64,000 bases of DNA from Barnesiella intestinihominis YIT 11860 (GCF_000296465.1 NZ_JH815206.1:420200-484199); one strand, 5' to 3'; positions 8,772 to 17,509 are shown, numbered from the stretch's first letter. The notes: generated by a model from the letters alone, not told the origin. Numbers and translations are program-made.

Positions 8772-9178
8772 TTAACAACCTAGTTCAATGGGCTACCTTA
8801 TTAAGCCCAATAATTAGTGTAATTGCTATAATTGTCGCACTACATGTAGCTCGCAGTTCATCGAAGGATGCACAAAAGCAGATTGCTGCAATTCGTCACT
8901 TGCTTGATGTATTCGTAGCTGCTAATAATCTGGATATAGTAGAAGCACAACGAAAATATCAACAGCAACTTGTAGAATTGGATAAAGAGATTGAAGATGC
9001 TCAAATGGAGGTTGATATGGTATCCCCTTTTATAGGAGGAGCAAGAATTGACCATATCATAGCAGCACAAGAAAAAGCAGAACAGAAAGCGCATCTCGAT
9101 CAGTTATTGGCCAAGCGCAGGGAGATTGAGGTAAATCTATCTTTAATTCAAGATTATGTTAAAAAAGCAACACGGTAA
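8768..9178 (+). CDS. Membrane-anchored coiled-coil protein within R-M operon
   Basis: The protein has 136 residues. One hydrophobic segment (about residues 7-28, SPIISVIAIIVALHVA) is followed by a charged, helical remainder (KYQQQLVELDKEIEDAQMEV and EKAEQKAHLDQLLAKRREIE) that looks like a coiled coil. No known domain is recognised. Its ATG overlaps the stop of the nuclease gene (ATGA) and its stop abuts the hsdS start, so it is a fixed member of the operon. A membrane anchor in a restriction operon is unusual; it may localise a partner or act as a separate defence accessory. This is inference. Confidence 0.7.
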   Translation: MINNLVQWATLLSPIISVIAIIVALHVARSSSKDAQKQIAAIRHLLDVFVAANNLDIVEAQRKYQQQLVELDKEIEDAQMEVDMVSPFIGGARIDHIIAAQEKAEQKAHLDQLLAKRREIEVNLSLIQDYVKKATR

Positions 9179-9769
9179 ATGGAATTGAAAAAATATAAGC
9201 TGGCAGACATTGCCGATTTTAATAAAAGCTCTATTAGCAAATCCGAAACATTTAAGGAGATTATCTATCTTGATACAAGCAGCATTACGGAAAATGTTGT
9301 TTCTGGCACTGTTGTTATGAATACAAAAGAAGCTCCTAGCCGAGCACAACGTAAGGTAACTAATAATACTATTATTTATTCAACCGTTCGTCCTCGCCTA
9401 AAACATTACGGGATATTGAGTCGTCCACAAAATAATTTTATCATATCAACAGGCTTTACAACTATAGATATAAAGGACTTGTACAAAGACAAAATTGACC
9501 CGCGATATTTATATTTATTACTTACCCAACCAACTATAACTGATTATATAGGGAACATAGCAGATACTGCTGTGTCTGCATATCCTTCTATAAACCCTTC
9601 CGATCTTTCGTCGTTATGTTTTATGTTTCCTGACTATGATATTCAAAAGACAATAGCTGATATATGGAACAATTACGACCGAAAAATAGAACTTAATCGT
9701 GCGATAAATCAGAATTTACCGATACTTGACCATTCATTAAGAGCGGTAGAAGTTCGTCTCGCTGCTTAG
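9179..9769 (+). CDS. hsdS: Type I specificity subunit HsdS, truncated half (one TRD) in current orientation
   Basis: The protein has 196 residues, half the size of a full HsdS. It carries one target recognition domain (KKYKLADIADFNKSS at the start, QKTIADIWNNYDRKIELNR helix at the end). After NRAINQNL the frame passes into an invertible segment at 9719 and gains a short odd tail (PILDHSLRAVEVRLAA). The 17-bp inverted repeat 9702-9718 ends exactly at a codon boundary. Inversion of the segment would join NRAINQNL to EAMAKQLYDYWF, the usual central linker of Bacteroidales HsdS, giving about 455 residues with two TRDs. In the present state the half-subunit could pair with itself or be inactive. 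Confidence 0.85.
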   Translation: MELKKYKLADIADFNKSSISKSETFKEIIYLDTSSITENVVSGTVVMNTKEAPSRAQRKVTNNTIIYSTVRPRLKHYGILSRPQNNFIISTGFTTIDIKDLYKDKIDPRYLYLLLTQPTITDYIGNIADTAVSAYPSINPSDLSSLCFMFPDYDIQKTIADIWNNYDRKIELNRAINQNLPILDHSLRAVEVRLAA

Positions 9770-10433
9770 TAAGTTTTCTCATATTTTCCTCATTATTACC
9801 AATCATGGTAAATAAGTTATTCACCTTACTTTCAAACATACGAGTTTTATTTTTGTCTGGTAGCACCAAAAGGACATCATCGAAAGTTTGATTTGTCAAA
9901 TTGTTAATGCCTGTACCATTACAAAATGCTGTAATAAGAGATTTGAAATATTCTGATGTTAGAAATAAGAATGTCATATAACGCAATTCTTTCTTAGGAG
10001 TAAATTTTGATAGAAAAGCCCCAAAAGTGTGTTCTGAGTCCTTATGAAACATTGCACACTTGCCTACATGAGCTTTACTTCCACTTGACATAGTCATTAT
10101 AATATCGCCCTCTTTAATATGTTGCTCTTCACTAACAAAATCATTAGGAACAAATGCTACATTTGAATCATAAACTATACGATTGTTTTCTATATTGTTA
10201 CCTCGAAGAACAAGTACACCATTACTATCAGACAATAAATCATCTTTTCCATAGGATACTCCTCTACAACTTGTGCATATTTCATTTATCGACATAACAT
10301 TCCATCCTTCCGGAATTCTCCTTTTCAATTTTTCGTTCCAAACCATTGCTCCACCACTGGATTTATACGGTTTACCATCCTCATTAGGAAAGTCAAACTG
10401 CACAAACCAGTAATCATAAAGCTGTTTTGCCAT
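9693..10433 (-). pseudogene. Silent second half of hsdS on the opposite strand
   Basis: The 246-codon frame starts at MAKQLYDYWFVQFDFPNEDG, the conserved middle of HsdS. It contains one TRD (RRIPEGWNVMSINEI to GINNLTNQTF) and ends with the typical KLTKQRDELLPLLMNGQV. There is an in-frame stop a few codons upstream and no ribosome site or promoter, so it should not be expressed as it lies. It becomes the second half of hsdS when the segment inverts. Its last codons overlap hsdS from the other strand through the shared inverted repeat. Confidence 0.8.
9702..9718 (+). repeat. Inverted repeat of hsdS switch, left copy
   Basis: CGATAAATCAGAATTTA is present here and, inverted, at 10440-10456. It encodes the shared residues INQNL of the HsdS linker on one strand and VNSDLS of the C-terminus on the other. 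Confidence 0.85.
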
Positions 10434-10439
10434 CGCTTC

Positions 10440-10456
10440 TAAATTCTGATTTATCG
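10440..10456 (-). repeat. Inverted repeat of hsdS switch, right copy
   Basis: The plus strand reads TAAATTCTGATTTATCG, the exact reverse complement of 9702-9718. Recombination between the copies would invert the 721 bases between them and fuse the two hsdS halves in frame. Confidence 0.85.
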
Positions 10457-10470
10457 GCTTGTATTAACTT

Positions 10471-10514
10471 AATCATTAGGACAACCACAAGAATTTGCAG
10501 CTATCCTAATGATT
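10471..10514. repeat. 11-bp inverted repeat between hsdS region and mob
   Basis: AATCATTAGGA (10471-10481) and TCCTAATGATT (10504-10514) are exact inverted copies around a 22-base loop, followed by TTATTTT. It lies between the convergent hsd and mob transcription units. It may work as a terminator or as a second recombination or protein-binding site. Confidence 0.5.
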
Positions 10515-10524
10515 TATTTTGGAG

Positions 10525-12072
10525 TTACCTGCGTATAGTTTTTCTTTGAGAATTACGGACAACTTGCACTGTGTGCATCAGGCATCTCCGTTTATACTCA
10601 TCTTCCTCCTCATCCTGTCTGCGTCCATCCCAACGAAGGTCTGAGTCGGAATTACCACCACCGCCTTCGGAAGAAACTGGTATCGGTTGCCCACTAATGA
10701 GCGCATCAGCTACTGCAAAAATCATATTGCGAACTGAAGGTATAGCCAACTGACAGAGCAATGTATTCAGCTCTGACTCCAAATTTTCGTTTGTGTCTGA
10801 AAGAATTTTATTCTCCTGTCTCAACTGATACAATTCTCCGTAATCCGCTAGGACATTGCGTTGGGCGGCTTCGACCTGTCGGGCTGCATCATTTCTGTAT
10901 AGAGATTCTATCTTACGGACAATCTCGGTGAACTGCTTGGCGATAAGTCTATTCTGTCGTTCAATCCATTTGTCTGTACCAAATAGCGGAACTTTCTCTG
11001 TTATTTGCGGTGGTGTGAAATCAACCTTGTGGTTGCGAAATGGCTGTATAACAGAACGGGCTTTCGCCGCATCCTTTGTTAATTGCTCCAATTCATGCTC
11101 CTTTGCATGAAGTTTATTGGATTTGTCTTCGAGCTTTTCCTGATACTCGGTAATGAGTTTCTGTATGTCCGCCTTCTGCGCTTCATACCTGTCAAGAGTT
11201 ATCTTGCCGGACGCGAGAGCTTCATCGATTTCTTTAAGCCGGTTCCTTCCGGCAAGCATTTCCCGTTCAAGTTTCCGTATCATTGCCTGAAGTCCCTTGA
11301 GTGCTTTTTCCGCCTGTTTTGCCTCTTTAGCCAATTTGCGGATATAGTCTCGCTTGTGCAAATGCTGAACATTGCGCCCAACAATACTATCACCACGTTC
11401 CAACCCGTACTTGCTTCCTACCTCTTCATATAGTGAGGTGTGCATTTCCCGAAGAATCCGTCCGTACTCGTAGCGGTTCTTCCCGAACTTCGCCGACCAC
11501 ATGACACATTCACGTCCACTTTTGGAACGTTGTCCGACAGGAACGATCAAGGCATGGATATGCGGGCTGCTCTCATCGAGGTGAACCTGAAAACCGATGA
11601 TGTTTTCCTGTCCGTATCGTTTGGCGCACCAGTCATAGACATCTTTTGCCCATTGTTCGATTTCCGGACATCGCTGGAGATGGCTGTTATCTGCACCCTT
11701 GTCCAGATTTACGGCTTGAGTTCCAAATGCCATCTCAAGTGTACGGTCATGATTGCCTCCGAAGATAAATTTCGCACAACAGTTTGGTTGAATTTTGCTG
11801 TCCGGCTTGAAAGGCTTCCAGCCCAATTCAGTCAACCGTTCCTGTAAACGTACTTCAAGCGATTTCTCTTGATAGCCCAACGGATGAACTTTCCTATCGG
11901 ACCCAATCTCGAAATTCAGTTTCATTCGGGTCTTGTCATAGTGATTGGTCGGCTCCTGATTCTTTCTGTCAATCTTGTCGTCATTCCAACGCCTTTCATT
12001 TTCATTCGCCTCTGCTGTGCCGAATGACTTCCCTGCTTCAACATGCATGGCCTGTTTAATATCTGTGTTCAT
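10525..12072 (-). CDS. MobV-family relaxase (Mob/Pre)
   Basis: The protein has 515 residues. The MobV signature HLDESSPHIHALIVPV (about residues 164-179) provides the metal-binding histidines. HYDKTRMKLNFEIG in the N-terminal part fits the family motif that holds an invariant Arg. A long coiled coil follows (about 235-345), and the C-terminus is acidic and low in complexity. Relaxases nick one strand at oriT and lead it into the recipient during mobilization by a helper element. It is the only transfer gene in the element. The candidate oriT lies just upstream (12121-12170). Confidence 0.9.
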   Translation of the reverse strand: MNTDIKQAMHVEAGKSFGTAEANENERRWNDDKIDRKNQEPTNHYDKTRMKLNFEIGSDRKVHPLGYQEKSLEVRLQERLTELGWKPFKPDSKIQPNCCAKFIFGGNHDRTLEMAFGTQAVNLDKGADNSHLQRCPEIEQWAKDVYDWCAKRYGQENIIGFQVHLDESSPHIHALIVPVGQRSKSGRECVMWSAKFGKNRYEYGRILREMHTSLYEEVGSKYGLERGDSIVGRNVQHLHKRDYIRKLAKEAKQAEKALKGLQAMIRKLEREMLAGRNRLKEIDEALASGKITLDRYEAQKADIQKLITEYQEKLEDKSNKLHAKEHELEQLTKDAAKARSVIQPFRNHKVDFTPPQITEKVPLFGTDKWIERQNRLIAKQFTEIVRKIESLYRNDAARQVEAAQRNVLADYGELYQLRQENKILSDTNENLESELNTLLCQLAIPSVRNMIFAVADALISGQPIPVSSEGGGGNSDSDLRWDGRRQDEEEDEYKRRCLMHTVQVVRNSQRKTIRR

Positions 12073-12120
12073 ATAGGGTATTCTTTTGATAAATGATTAA
12101 TATTTGAGCTTGCTCTTGTG

Positions 12121-12170
12121 CCAGTCCGCTCTGCGGGACAATGACCGGATTTTATTGCCGTCAGGCAAAA
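12121..12170. other. Candidate oriT upstream of the relaxase gene
   Basis: The ~150-base gap upstream of mob holds two compact inverted repeats: GTCCGC-TCT-GCGGGAC (12124-12139, one unpaired base) and TTGCC-GTCA-GGCAA (12155-12168, followed by AAA). Relaxase target sites usually lie next to the relaxase gene and consist of inverted repeats beside a nick site. No nick consensus is recognised, so this is inferred from position and structure. Confidence 0.4.
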
Positions 12171-12222
12171 AGTCCTCATCGTGTTATGGACTTTCTATAA
12201 ATCCACGGAACAAGTTCCTTTA

Positions 12223-13250
12223 CTATTCAATAAGTTCCAGATCCAGCTCATCAATGAGCAGCTGCAATGCTGGATTACGTTGTATCATCTGATGGAGTAT
12301 CTGTCTCTTTGATGGTGAATACAGAAAGAAGTCTGCAATGTCCAATCCTTGACTGCGTTGCTCTTCATCGGATGTACATTCCAAAACATTGGACACAACA
12401 ACGCGTTTGCATATTCCAGACAATAAAGCAGACTTTTCTTTCCATTGTTCGGTTGCTCCTAAATCAGGGATGAGAGTAACCTCCCTGCCTTTGAGAACCT
12501 GCATAGCTTCACTGTTGAAACAACCGTTCTTTCCACCTGTTGCCAGCCATATATAATCGGGGAAAAATGGCTCATTACAACAGCGGTCTTTTCACTTTCC
12601 ACCAGCATTACCGGAGACGATGAATTTTTCAGAAGATGTTCCCCATACAGGCATTGCTTCAAATGGAAATCCTGCAACTTCAACTCGGAATGTGCCCAGC
12701 TGACAAAAGCCTGAGGCTCTTTAACCCGATGGCCTGTCTCGGCATTATAGCACATTACCTTGCCGGTTCTTACCTGTCCATTTATATCTGTCTGCCAGAA
12801 AACCGTTGCGCCTCCCCATTTTGAAGATGTCCCTATGCGATACATTTCAAACAATCTGCTTGCCTCATTTTCGCCAAATACATGACAGAAATACTGATAT
12901 AAGGGGTTAATTGAATAATGTGACAGACTCCTTAACACATAAGATGAAGGAATATACGAAGGGGCGATACAAGACGGAGTTTTATCTGCCGTCTTATAAG
13001 GGGCAGAAAGAAGTGACTTGCCGCTTCCCTCATCCATTTCCAACACATCAGGATTATCCTTGAAGTATTCCTTAGGTGTATAGTGGTAGCCACAACTGTT
13101 TTCATGATCACACTTGCCGACATTACCGGGAAAGCTAATGCTGCCTTGTTCATCAATATACCTGACAAAACACCGGCTTTTACCACAGTTCGGACAAGTA
13201 GTCTTGCTTCCAGGGCGGTATTTCTGCAAATGGAATCTGTATTCACTCAT
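12223..13250 (-). pseudogene. DUF6371/primase-like protein, frameshifted
   Basis: The frame opening at 13250 encodes an N-terminal zinc ribbon (CPNCGKSRC, then CDHENSCGYHYTPKEYF), a linker and a toprim-like part (MLVESEKTAVV). At a run of four G on the plus strand (12559-12562) it shifts. The matching continuation (DYIWLATGGKNGCFNSE, then MQVLKGREVTLIPDLGA) is in the next frame and ends at 12223. Restoring one base to the run would give SPDYIW and a single protein of about 340 residues, the family's usual form. A true mutation, a slippage-prone site or a sequencing error are all possible. Its start overlaps the DUF3987 stop by 8 bases. Likely role: replication of the excised element. Confidence 0.75.
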
Positions 13251-14742
13251 GGTCTTCTGATTTTAGTGTGGTTGCACTCTGCACTTTTGCACTTTGAGAA
13301 GATTGCACGGTATCCTGGCAAGATGAAAGTGCAATAGTGCAAGGTGCATCAGTATTTTCTGTCATAAGTTTGCGATAGACTCCATGCTGAAGCTTTTCTA
13401 TAAGAGGGTGCTTAAGCCGGCATAATTGGTCAAGCGCATAATAGACGGTACGTCGGGACATATCAACTTTTCTACCGGCAATAACAGCATCACCGGAAGT
13501 GAACCGATCTTCCAACAGAGAAAGCCACGCTTCCTTAGTTTCGCCGATACTGTTTATGACAATGGCTTCCTGAATCCTCCTGTATGTTTCCTCATAATAA
13601 TCAATCATACGGATTGCCGATTCTACAGAGTCCCGCTCAATATATTGCATATCTCCACTATCAGTAGCCCATTTCATTACCTGAAACAACAGGGCAAGAC
13701 GTGCTACATGGCCGTTGAGTTTCATCTTGCGGCTTTCAACATCTGCATCATCCTCAATGGCATTTACAGCATCGATAATTCCATTGTACCATTCATAAAA
13801 GTATTCTTCCGCATCGTCAGACATTGTAAGGATACGGGGATTGACCGTTGTACCCTTGTCATCAAGGATACAGGGGATACTTAGGATTCTGTTAATTATT
13901 GTCCTCCATTGATTCATGATATCAGGACGGGCTGTATTCCGTTCTTCCCGTCTCCATCCGGATATCTTCCTGTTTTTAGGATAGACAAACAGAAAACGGT
14001 CAAGCAATCCGTTGGCAAGGAACTCTGCACGGAAGACTTCCTGCAGCATATTCGTCTGTACTGAACCGATGACATTTATACATGGATTCTTGATTAGAAC
14101 AGGACGTGATTCTGATTTGCGGATAATCTTTAACGGCTGTCCGCTATAAGCTGTCAACAGATCTTCAATGAGGTTGTTCTTGCTGTTGTACCTTTTGACG
14201 GAATTGAACAAAGCCAGGATTTCATCGACGACCAATGTTATCCCACGCTGATTATGCTGATGAATATTCATCATAGCCTCCGGGGTAGAATCATAAATGA
14301 CAGTCGTTACAAAATTCGGTTTCTTAAGCAACTGTTCTTCCCCGTCACTTCCGTGCTTGCCTGCTGACATGGATCTTTCATATTCGTCATATTCCTCATT
14401 ATATTTCTCATGCAGCCGGTCATCATACTCATTAATCGGCTTATAAATAAAACCGAGAGGAGGTGTTTTCCCAAGCCCTGGACGACCGACCAACATCATA
14501 TAAATGGATGGACAAGTTTTCCACTCGCCCTTTATACGGATATGACAAGAGTTGCCTATTGCAGTAGCGACAGCAGAAAGAACAATAGACGCAGTATATT
14601 CCACATTGAAATTTTCGTATCTGGCAAGATTGAGGATAATCTCCTGTATCTTATCCGGGAAGTCATCCAACGGAAGACCTGTTTCCGGAATGCCTTCCAC
14701 TTCCGAACGAAGCATGTTGGTCAAATGAACGGTGTCAAACAT
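13243..14742 (-). CDS. DUF3987 domain protein (VirE/primase-helicase-like ATPase)
   Basis: From ATG 14742 the protein has 499 residues; an upstream ATG at 14793 lies inside the previous gene. A GGAGG six bases ahead favours 14742. A P-loop GRPGLGKTPP lies near residue 85, Walker B-like GITLVVDEILALF follows, and there is a long helical C-terminal half. The C-terminus has a helix-turn-helix-like RKVDMSRRTVYYALDQL. The family is found on Bacteroidales mobile elements next to primase-like genes and probably serves replication. It overlaps the HTH gene before it by 8 bases and the DUF6371 gene after it by 8. Confidence 0.8.
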   Translation of the reverse strand: MFDTVHLTNMLRSEVEGIPETGLPLDDFPDKIQEIILNLARYENFNVEYTASIVLSAVATAIGNSCHIRIKGEWKTCPSIYMMLVGRPGLGKTPPLGFIYKPINEYDDRLHEKYNEEYDEYERSMSAGKHGSDGEEQLLKKPNFVTTVIYDSTPEAMMNIHQHNQRGITLVVDEILALFNSVKRYNSKNNLIEDLLTAYSGQPLKIIRKSESRPVLIKNPCINVIGSVQTNMLQEVFRAEFLANGLLDRFLFVYPKNRKISGWRREERNTARPDIMNQWRTIINRILSIPCILDDKGTTVNPRILTMSDDAEEYFYEWYNGIIDAVNAIEDDADVESRKMKLNGHVARLALLFQVMKWATDSGDMQYIERDSVESAIRMIDYYEETYRRIQEAIVINSIGETKEAWLSLLEDRFTSGDAVIAGRKVDMSRRTVYYALDQLCRLKHPLIEKLQHGVYRKLMTENTDAPCTIALSSCQDTVQSSQSAKVQSATTLKSEDHE

Positions 14743-15064
14743 AGCCACCTCCTTCCTGTTTGGGAAGTTCATCACCAATAGCGAAAGCTTCATAATGGAA
14801 ACGACGCAGAAAGCGGTCTACGTCTTCCTGCGTGTACCAGTATTTATCACCTTCACGCGAGTAGCCGAGATAGCCGTTGTCTCGCAACTTTTTCAGATAC
14901 TTTTCTTTGATGTTCAATTTCTCCATCAAAGACTTGTTGTCATATAGACGGTGTCCGCCTTCATGAGTCGGAGGCGGCAGTTTCTCTTGTCTCTCCACTA
15001 TGCTGAGAATCTTTTCAAGCAATTCCCGGTCGCATAGCTTCTCTACATTCGTTTCTTTAGCCAT
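14735..15064 (-). CDS. Helix-turn-helix (MerR/excisionase-like) protein
   Basis: The protein has 109 residues. The middle region (YDNKSLMEKLNIKEKYLKKL, then RDNGYLGYSREGDKYWYTQEDVDRFL) is the winged HTH of the MerR/excisionase type that is abundant on Bacteroidales elements. Such proteins bend DNA at att sites or regulate the operon. It is the first gene of the leftward replication operon (HTH, DUF3987, DUF6371). Upstream, 15215-15275 holds several inverted repeats that could be its binding sites. Confidence 0.75.
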   Translation of the reverse strand: MAKETNVEKLCDRELLEKILSIVERQEKLPPPTHEGGHRLYDNKSLMEKLNIKEKYLKKLRDNGYLGYSREGDKYWYTQEDVDRFLRRFHYEAFAIGDELPKQEGGGYV

Positions 15065-15214
15065 ACTTAAAACAATTATGGCCGATTGCCCTGATGCACA
15101 CTCAGACCTTCAGCCTGGTTATACGATATGGTACGATTGTGCACATCGCACCAGAATCACGGCACGAATGTATGAAATAGCTGATTACTAATAAGTTACA
15201 ATAAATTATCCAAT

Positions 15215-15255
15215 GTTATGACAGGTGTTATGGAAAGTTATGATTCTGTCACAAC
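15215..15255. other. Repeat-rich regulatory site candidate in the 340-base intergenic region
   Basis: Three GTTATG units begin at 15215, 15227 and 15237. GTTATGACAG (15215-15224) and CTGTCACAAC (15246-15255) form an inverted repeat with one mismatch. A second weak dyad, GTAACCA...TGATTAC, follows near 15264. No gene is seen between 15065 and 15403. This could be an origin, an Xis site or an operator. Confidence 0.35.
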
Positions 15256-15403
15256 TTTGTGTGTAACCAGTTGATTACCAACAATAAAAAAGAGAAAAAT
15301 AAAATTGGAAAAATCGAAGATTGCCAGATGAAGCAAAACAAAATGCATAACAAGCCAGAAGCTAAGACTTGCCAAGAACGAAGATAATACTCTTCGTTTT
15401 TTA

Positions 15404-16075
15404 TCACTTCTGAAAAAACTTGTCAATTTCTCCGGCATTGTTAGGGACGGGCATATCCCTCCTGTTCTGCCGGGACTGTCCGATACCGGTTTGTTCAAAT
15501 AGTGCGTTAAGTTCGACATCGGGGAAGAGTCCGTTGCCGAACTCCCAAAAAGTCTTCTGTTCGTATTTGGAATATTCAGGATAATCGCCGCAATATATTC
15601 GACCACACATATAGGCAAGAAGAGCCTTTGTCCCTTTCCAGCTATAATGGGACCCGACCTCTTCAATATATCCGGCTTCTATTGCTTTCGCAAAGATTGT
15701 ACGGGCAAGTGAAGTATCAAGCCTTCCCGACAATACAACCCCTTTGGGGGAATCCGGACATTCAGAATGATTATCTATGGGTTGAACGGTTTGCTGGTTC
15801 TTTTCCCTAAGTTTGATACGCAGTTTTTCTGCTCCGTATGCAAATAACCCCGATAAGACAAGGGCGGTGAAGATGCCTGTTATTACTACAGGATCAGGAC
15901 GATTGTCCTTTACCGGATCAATTATCCCAAGACCTATAAGGAGCAAAGTCCCTATAAAAAAGACTATTGCAGCAGACCACATGATTATTCTATGGTACCG
16001 TTTGAATAGGGTAGAAAGCACCAATGCCAGAACAAATGCACACACCAGCAATAGGAATATCTGCGTAATAGTCAT
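15404..16075 (-). CDS. Membrane protein of unknown function
   Basis: The protein has 223 residues. Three hydrophobic segments lie near residues 4-22, 31-52 and 66-80, followed by a soluble C-terminal domain. In that domain the blocks LDTSLARTIFAKAIEAGYIE, YSWKGTKALLAYMCG and FWEFGNGLFPDVELNALF resemble a winged-helix or phage-like domain often seen in Bacteroidales element proteins. I do not recognise a function. It sits alone between integrase and the HTH gene, 53 bases past the integrase stop on the same strand. Confidence 0.65.
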   Translation of the reverse strand: MTITQIFLLLVCAFVLALVLSTLFKRYHRIIMWSAAIVFFIGTLLLIGLGIIDPVKDNRPDPVVITGIFTALVLSGLFAYGAEKLRIKLREKNQQTVQPIDNHSECPDSPKGVVLSGRLDTSLARTIFAKAIEAGYIEEVGSHYSWKGTKALLAYMCGRIYCGDYPEYSKYEQKTFWEFGNGLFPDVELNALFEQTGIGQSRQNRRDMPVPNNAGEIDKFFQK

Positions 16076-16128
16076 CTCAAATCAATTTAGGTGTAAAATT
16101 AATGAATGTTTCCAATAGCCATCTACAT

Positions 16129-17490
16129 TCATCTGACAATTTCCAGAGAAGCAAAATCCTCTTTCAGACGTGCCACTTCCGCCGACAGCGTTTCGGGCAG
16201 AAATTTGGCATAAACCTTTTCGGTGACATCCGTGCTTCCATGACCGAGCAAACGACTGACAACCGACATGGAAAGTCCCTTGTTCAGTGCAAAGACCGCA
16301 AACGAATGCCGAGCCACATGCATTGAGAGGGTAAACGAAAGCCCTATCTGTTCTCCGACAACCGCCAGCGACTGATTGATACATTTCGTTGCATTGTTAC
16401 GGGACTTGTACAGAGCCTCAGCATCATCAAGATCCAGATCATCCTTTACTAAGTTGAATACATACCGGCATCCGGCACGTTTCTCCTGCCACCGATGTAG
16501 TATATGCAAGGCAGGTTCTGTAAGAGGAATTACATGGCGCTTGTTCGTCTTGATCATGATTTTTCTCAGTTCCTTCTTCTCAAAATTGACATGACCCCAC
16601 TGCAATGTCATCACATCGACAACACGGAGTCCACAGGCATGGAAGGCAAAGAAGAACATTTCCAAAAATTCCTTACGGCGCGGTTCTGTACAGGTATTGT
16701 AATATTCCAACAGCGCAGACATCTGTTCCTTTGAAAGGTACTTGCCATCAAACTCGTTGTCTTCGTCCGAAAGAGATATCTTAGAGGTGATACGCATATC
16801 CTGAATCCTCGCATTGACGGCATGGTCTATCATCTTCATTTCGGAAGCATAGGCACATGCCTTCAGAATCGGAGTCAAAGCATGGTTGATTGTTGCATCG
16901 CTGTTCTGTTTTATCTCACGACGCCACCTGATGTATTCGTCAATCAGTTCAACCGATATTTCACCTAAATAGATACTGTCCGGCTTATAGGTACCGTTCT
17001 TTGTTGCTCGGAGAAAGATACGGAAAATATTCATGCCGCTCTTGCCGTTTTCATAGCGGCTGCGTCCGATTCGGTTTCTCGAATAATCGGATTCAAGCCT
17101 TTCCTGAACAAACTCAATAAAATCCTTTCCTTTGTCCTCCCGTGTGAGCGGTTTGTCGGCCAAAAGATCTGATATTACCTGCTCCGTAATCTGGTTTGGA
17201 TGTTTCTGCTGAAACTCGGCCAAAAAGCTGTCAATCTTATCTACTCGGGCAAGCAACAGACTGTTGATACGGTTGGCTTCCGGGCCATAGCTCGCCCTGA
17301 CTCCGCCACGTCCCTTGTTGGCTTTCTCGTTCCAGTCTCCCAACCGGACAAAGATATTCATACCCTTGCGTATCACCTGCCGGTTCCAGGTGTATTCAAG
17401 CTGGACAAGATACTGTTTGGCAGGATCGATCTCACCCCTGACATGCAGGCGGTAGCGTCCCAATGGATATAGTCGTTTCGGTCGTCCCAT
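16129..17490 (-). CDS. Tyrosine-type site-specific integrase
   Basis: From ATG 17490 the protein has 453 residues. The longer open frame to 17625 translates through the hairpin and repeats upstream and is rejected. The N-terminal arm-binding domain (GRYRLHVRGEIDPAKQY) is followed by a SAM-like core-binding domain and the catalytic domain. Arg (CGLRVVDV, about 288), Lys (KTNKRHVIPL), HVARHSF (about 388-394), GHGS and the nucleophile Tyr in EKVYAKF (about 426) are all present. It should excise and integrate the element at the DUF2795-type gene end 240 bases away. It may also act on the hsdS repeats, but their sequence is unlike the att core. Confidence 0.92.
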   Translation of the reverse strand: MGRPKRLYPLGRYRLHVRGEIDPAKQYLVQLEYTWNRQVIRKGMNIFVRLGDWNEKANKGRGGVRASYGPEANRINSLLLARVDKIDSFLAEFQQKHPNQITEQVISDLLADKPLTREDKGKDFIEFVQERLESDYSRNRIGRSRYENGKSGMNIFRIFLRATKNGTYKPDSIYLGEISVELIDEYIRWRREIKQNSDATINHALTPILKACAYASEMKMIDHAVNARIQDMRITSKISLSDEDNEFDGKYLSKEQMSALLEYYNTCTEPRRKEFLEMFFFAFHACGLRVVDVMTLQWGHVNFEKKELRKIMIKTNKRHVIPLTEPALHILHRWQEKRAGCRYVFNLVKDDLDLDDAEALYKSRNNATKCINQSLAVVGEQIGLSFTLSMHVARHSFAVFALNKGLSMSVVSRLLGHGSTDVTEKVYAKFLPETLSAEVARLKEDFASLEIVR

Positions 17491-17509
17491 ACTGGAGATG
17501 TTTGAAATT

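Noticed and set aside
9693-10433. Minus-strand HsdS half as an independent specificity gene
   Set aside because: It starts in the middle of the HsdS fold, has an in-frame stop just upstream and no promoter or ribosome site.
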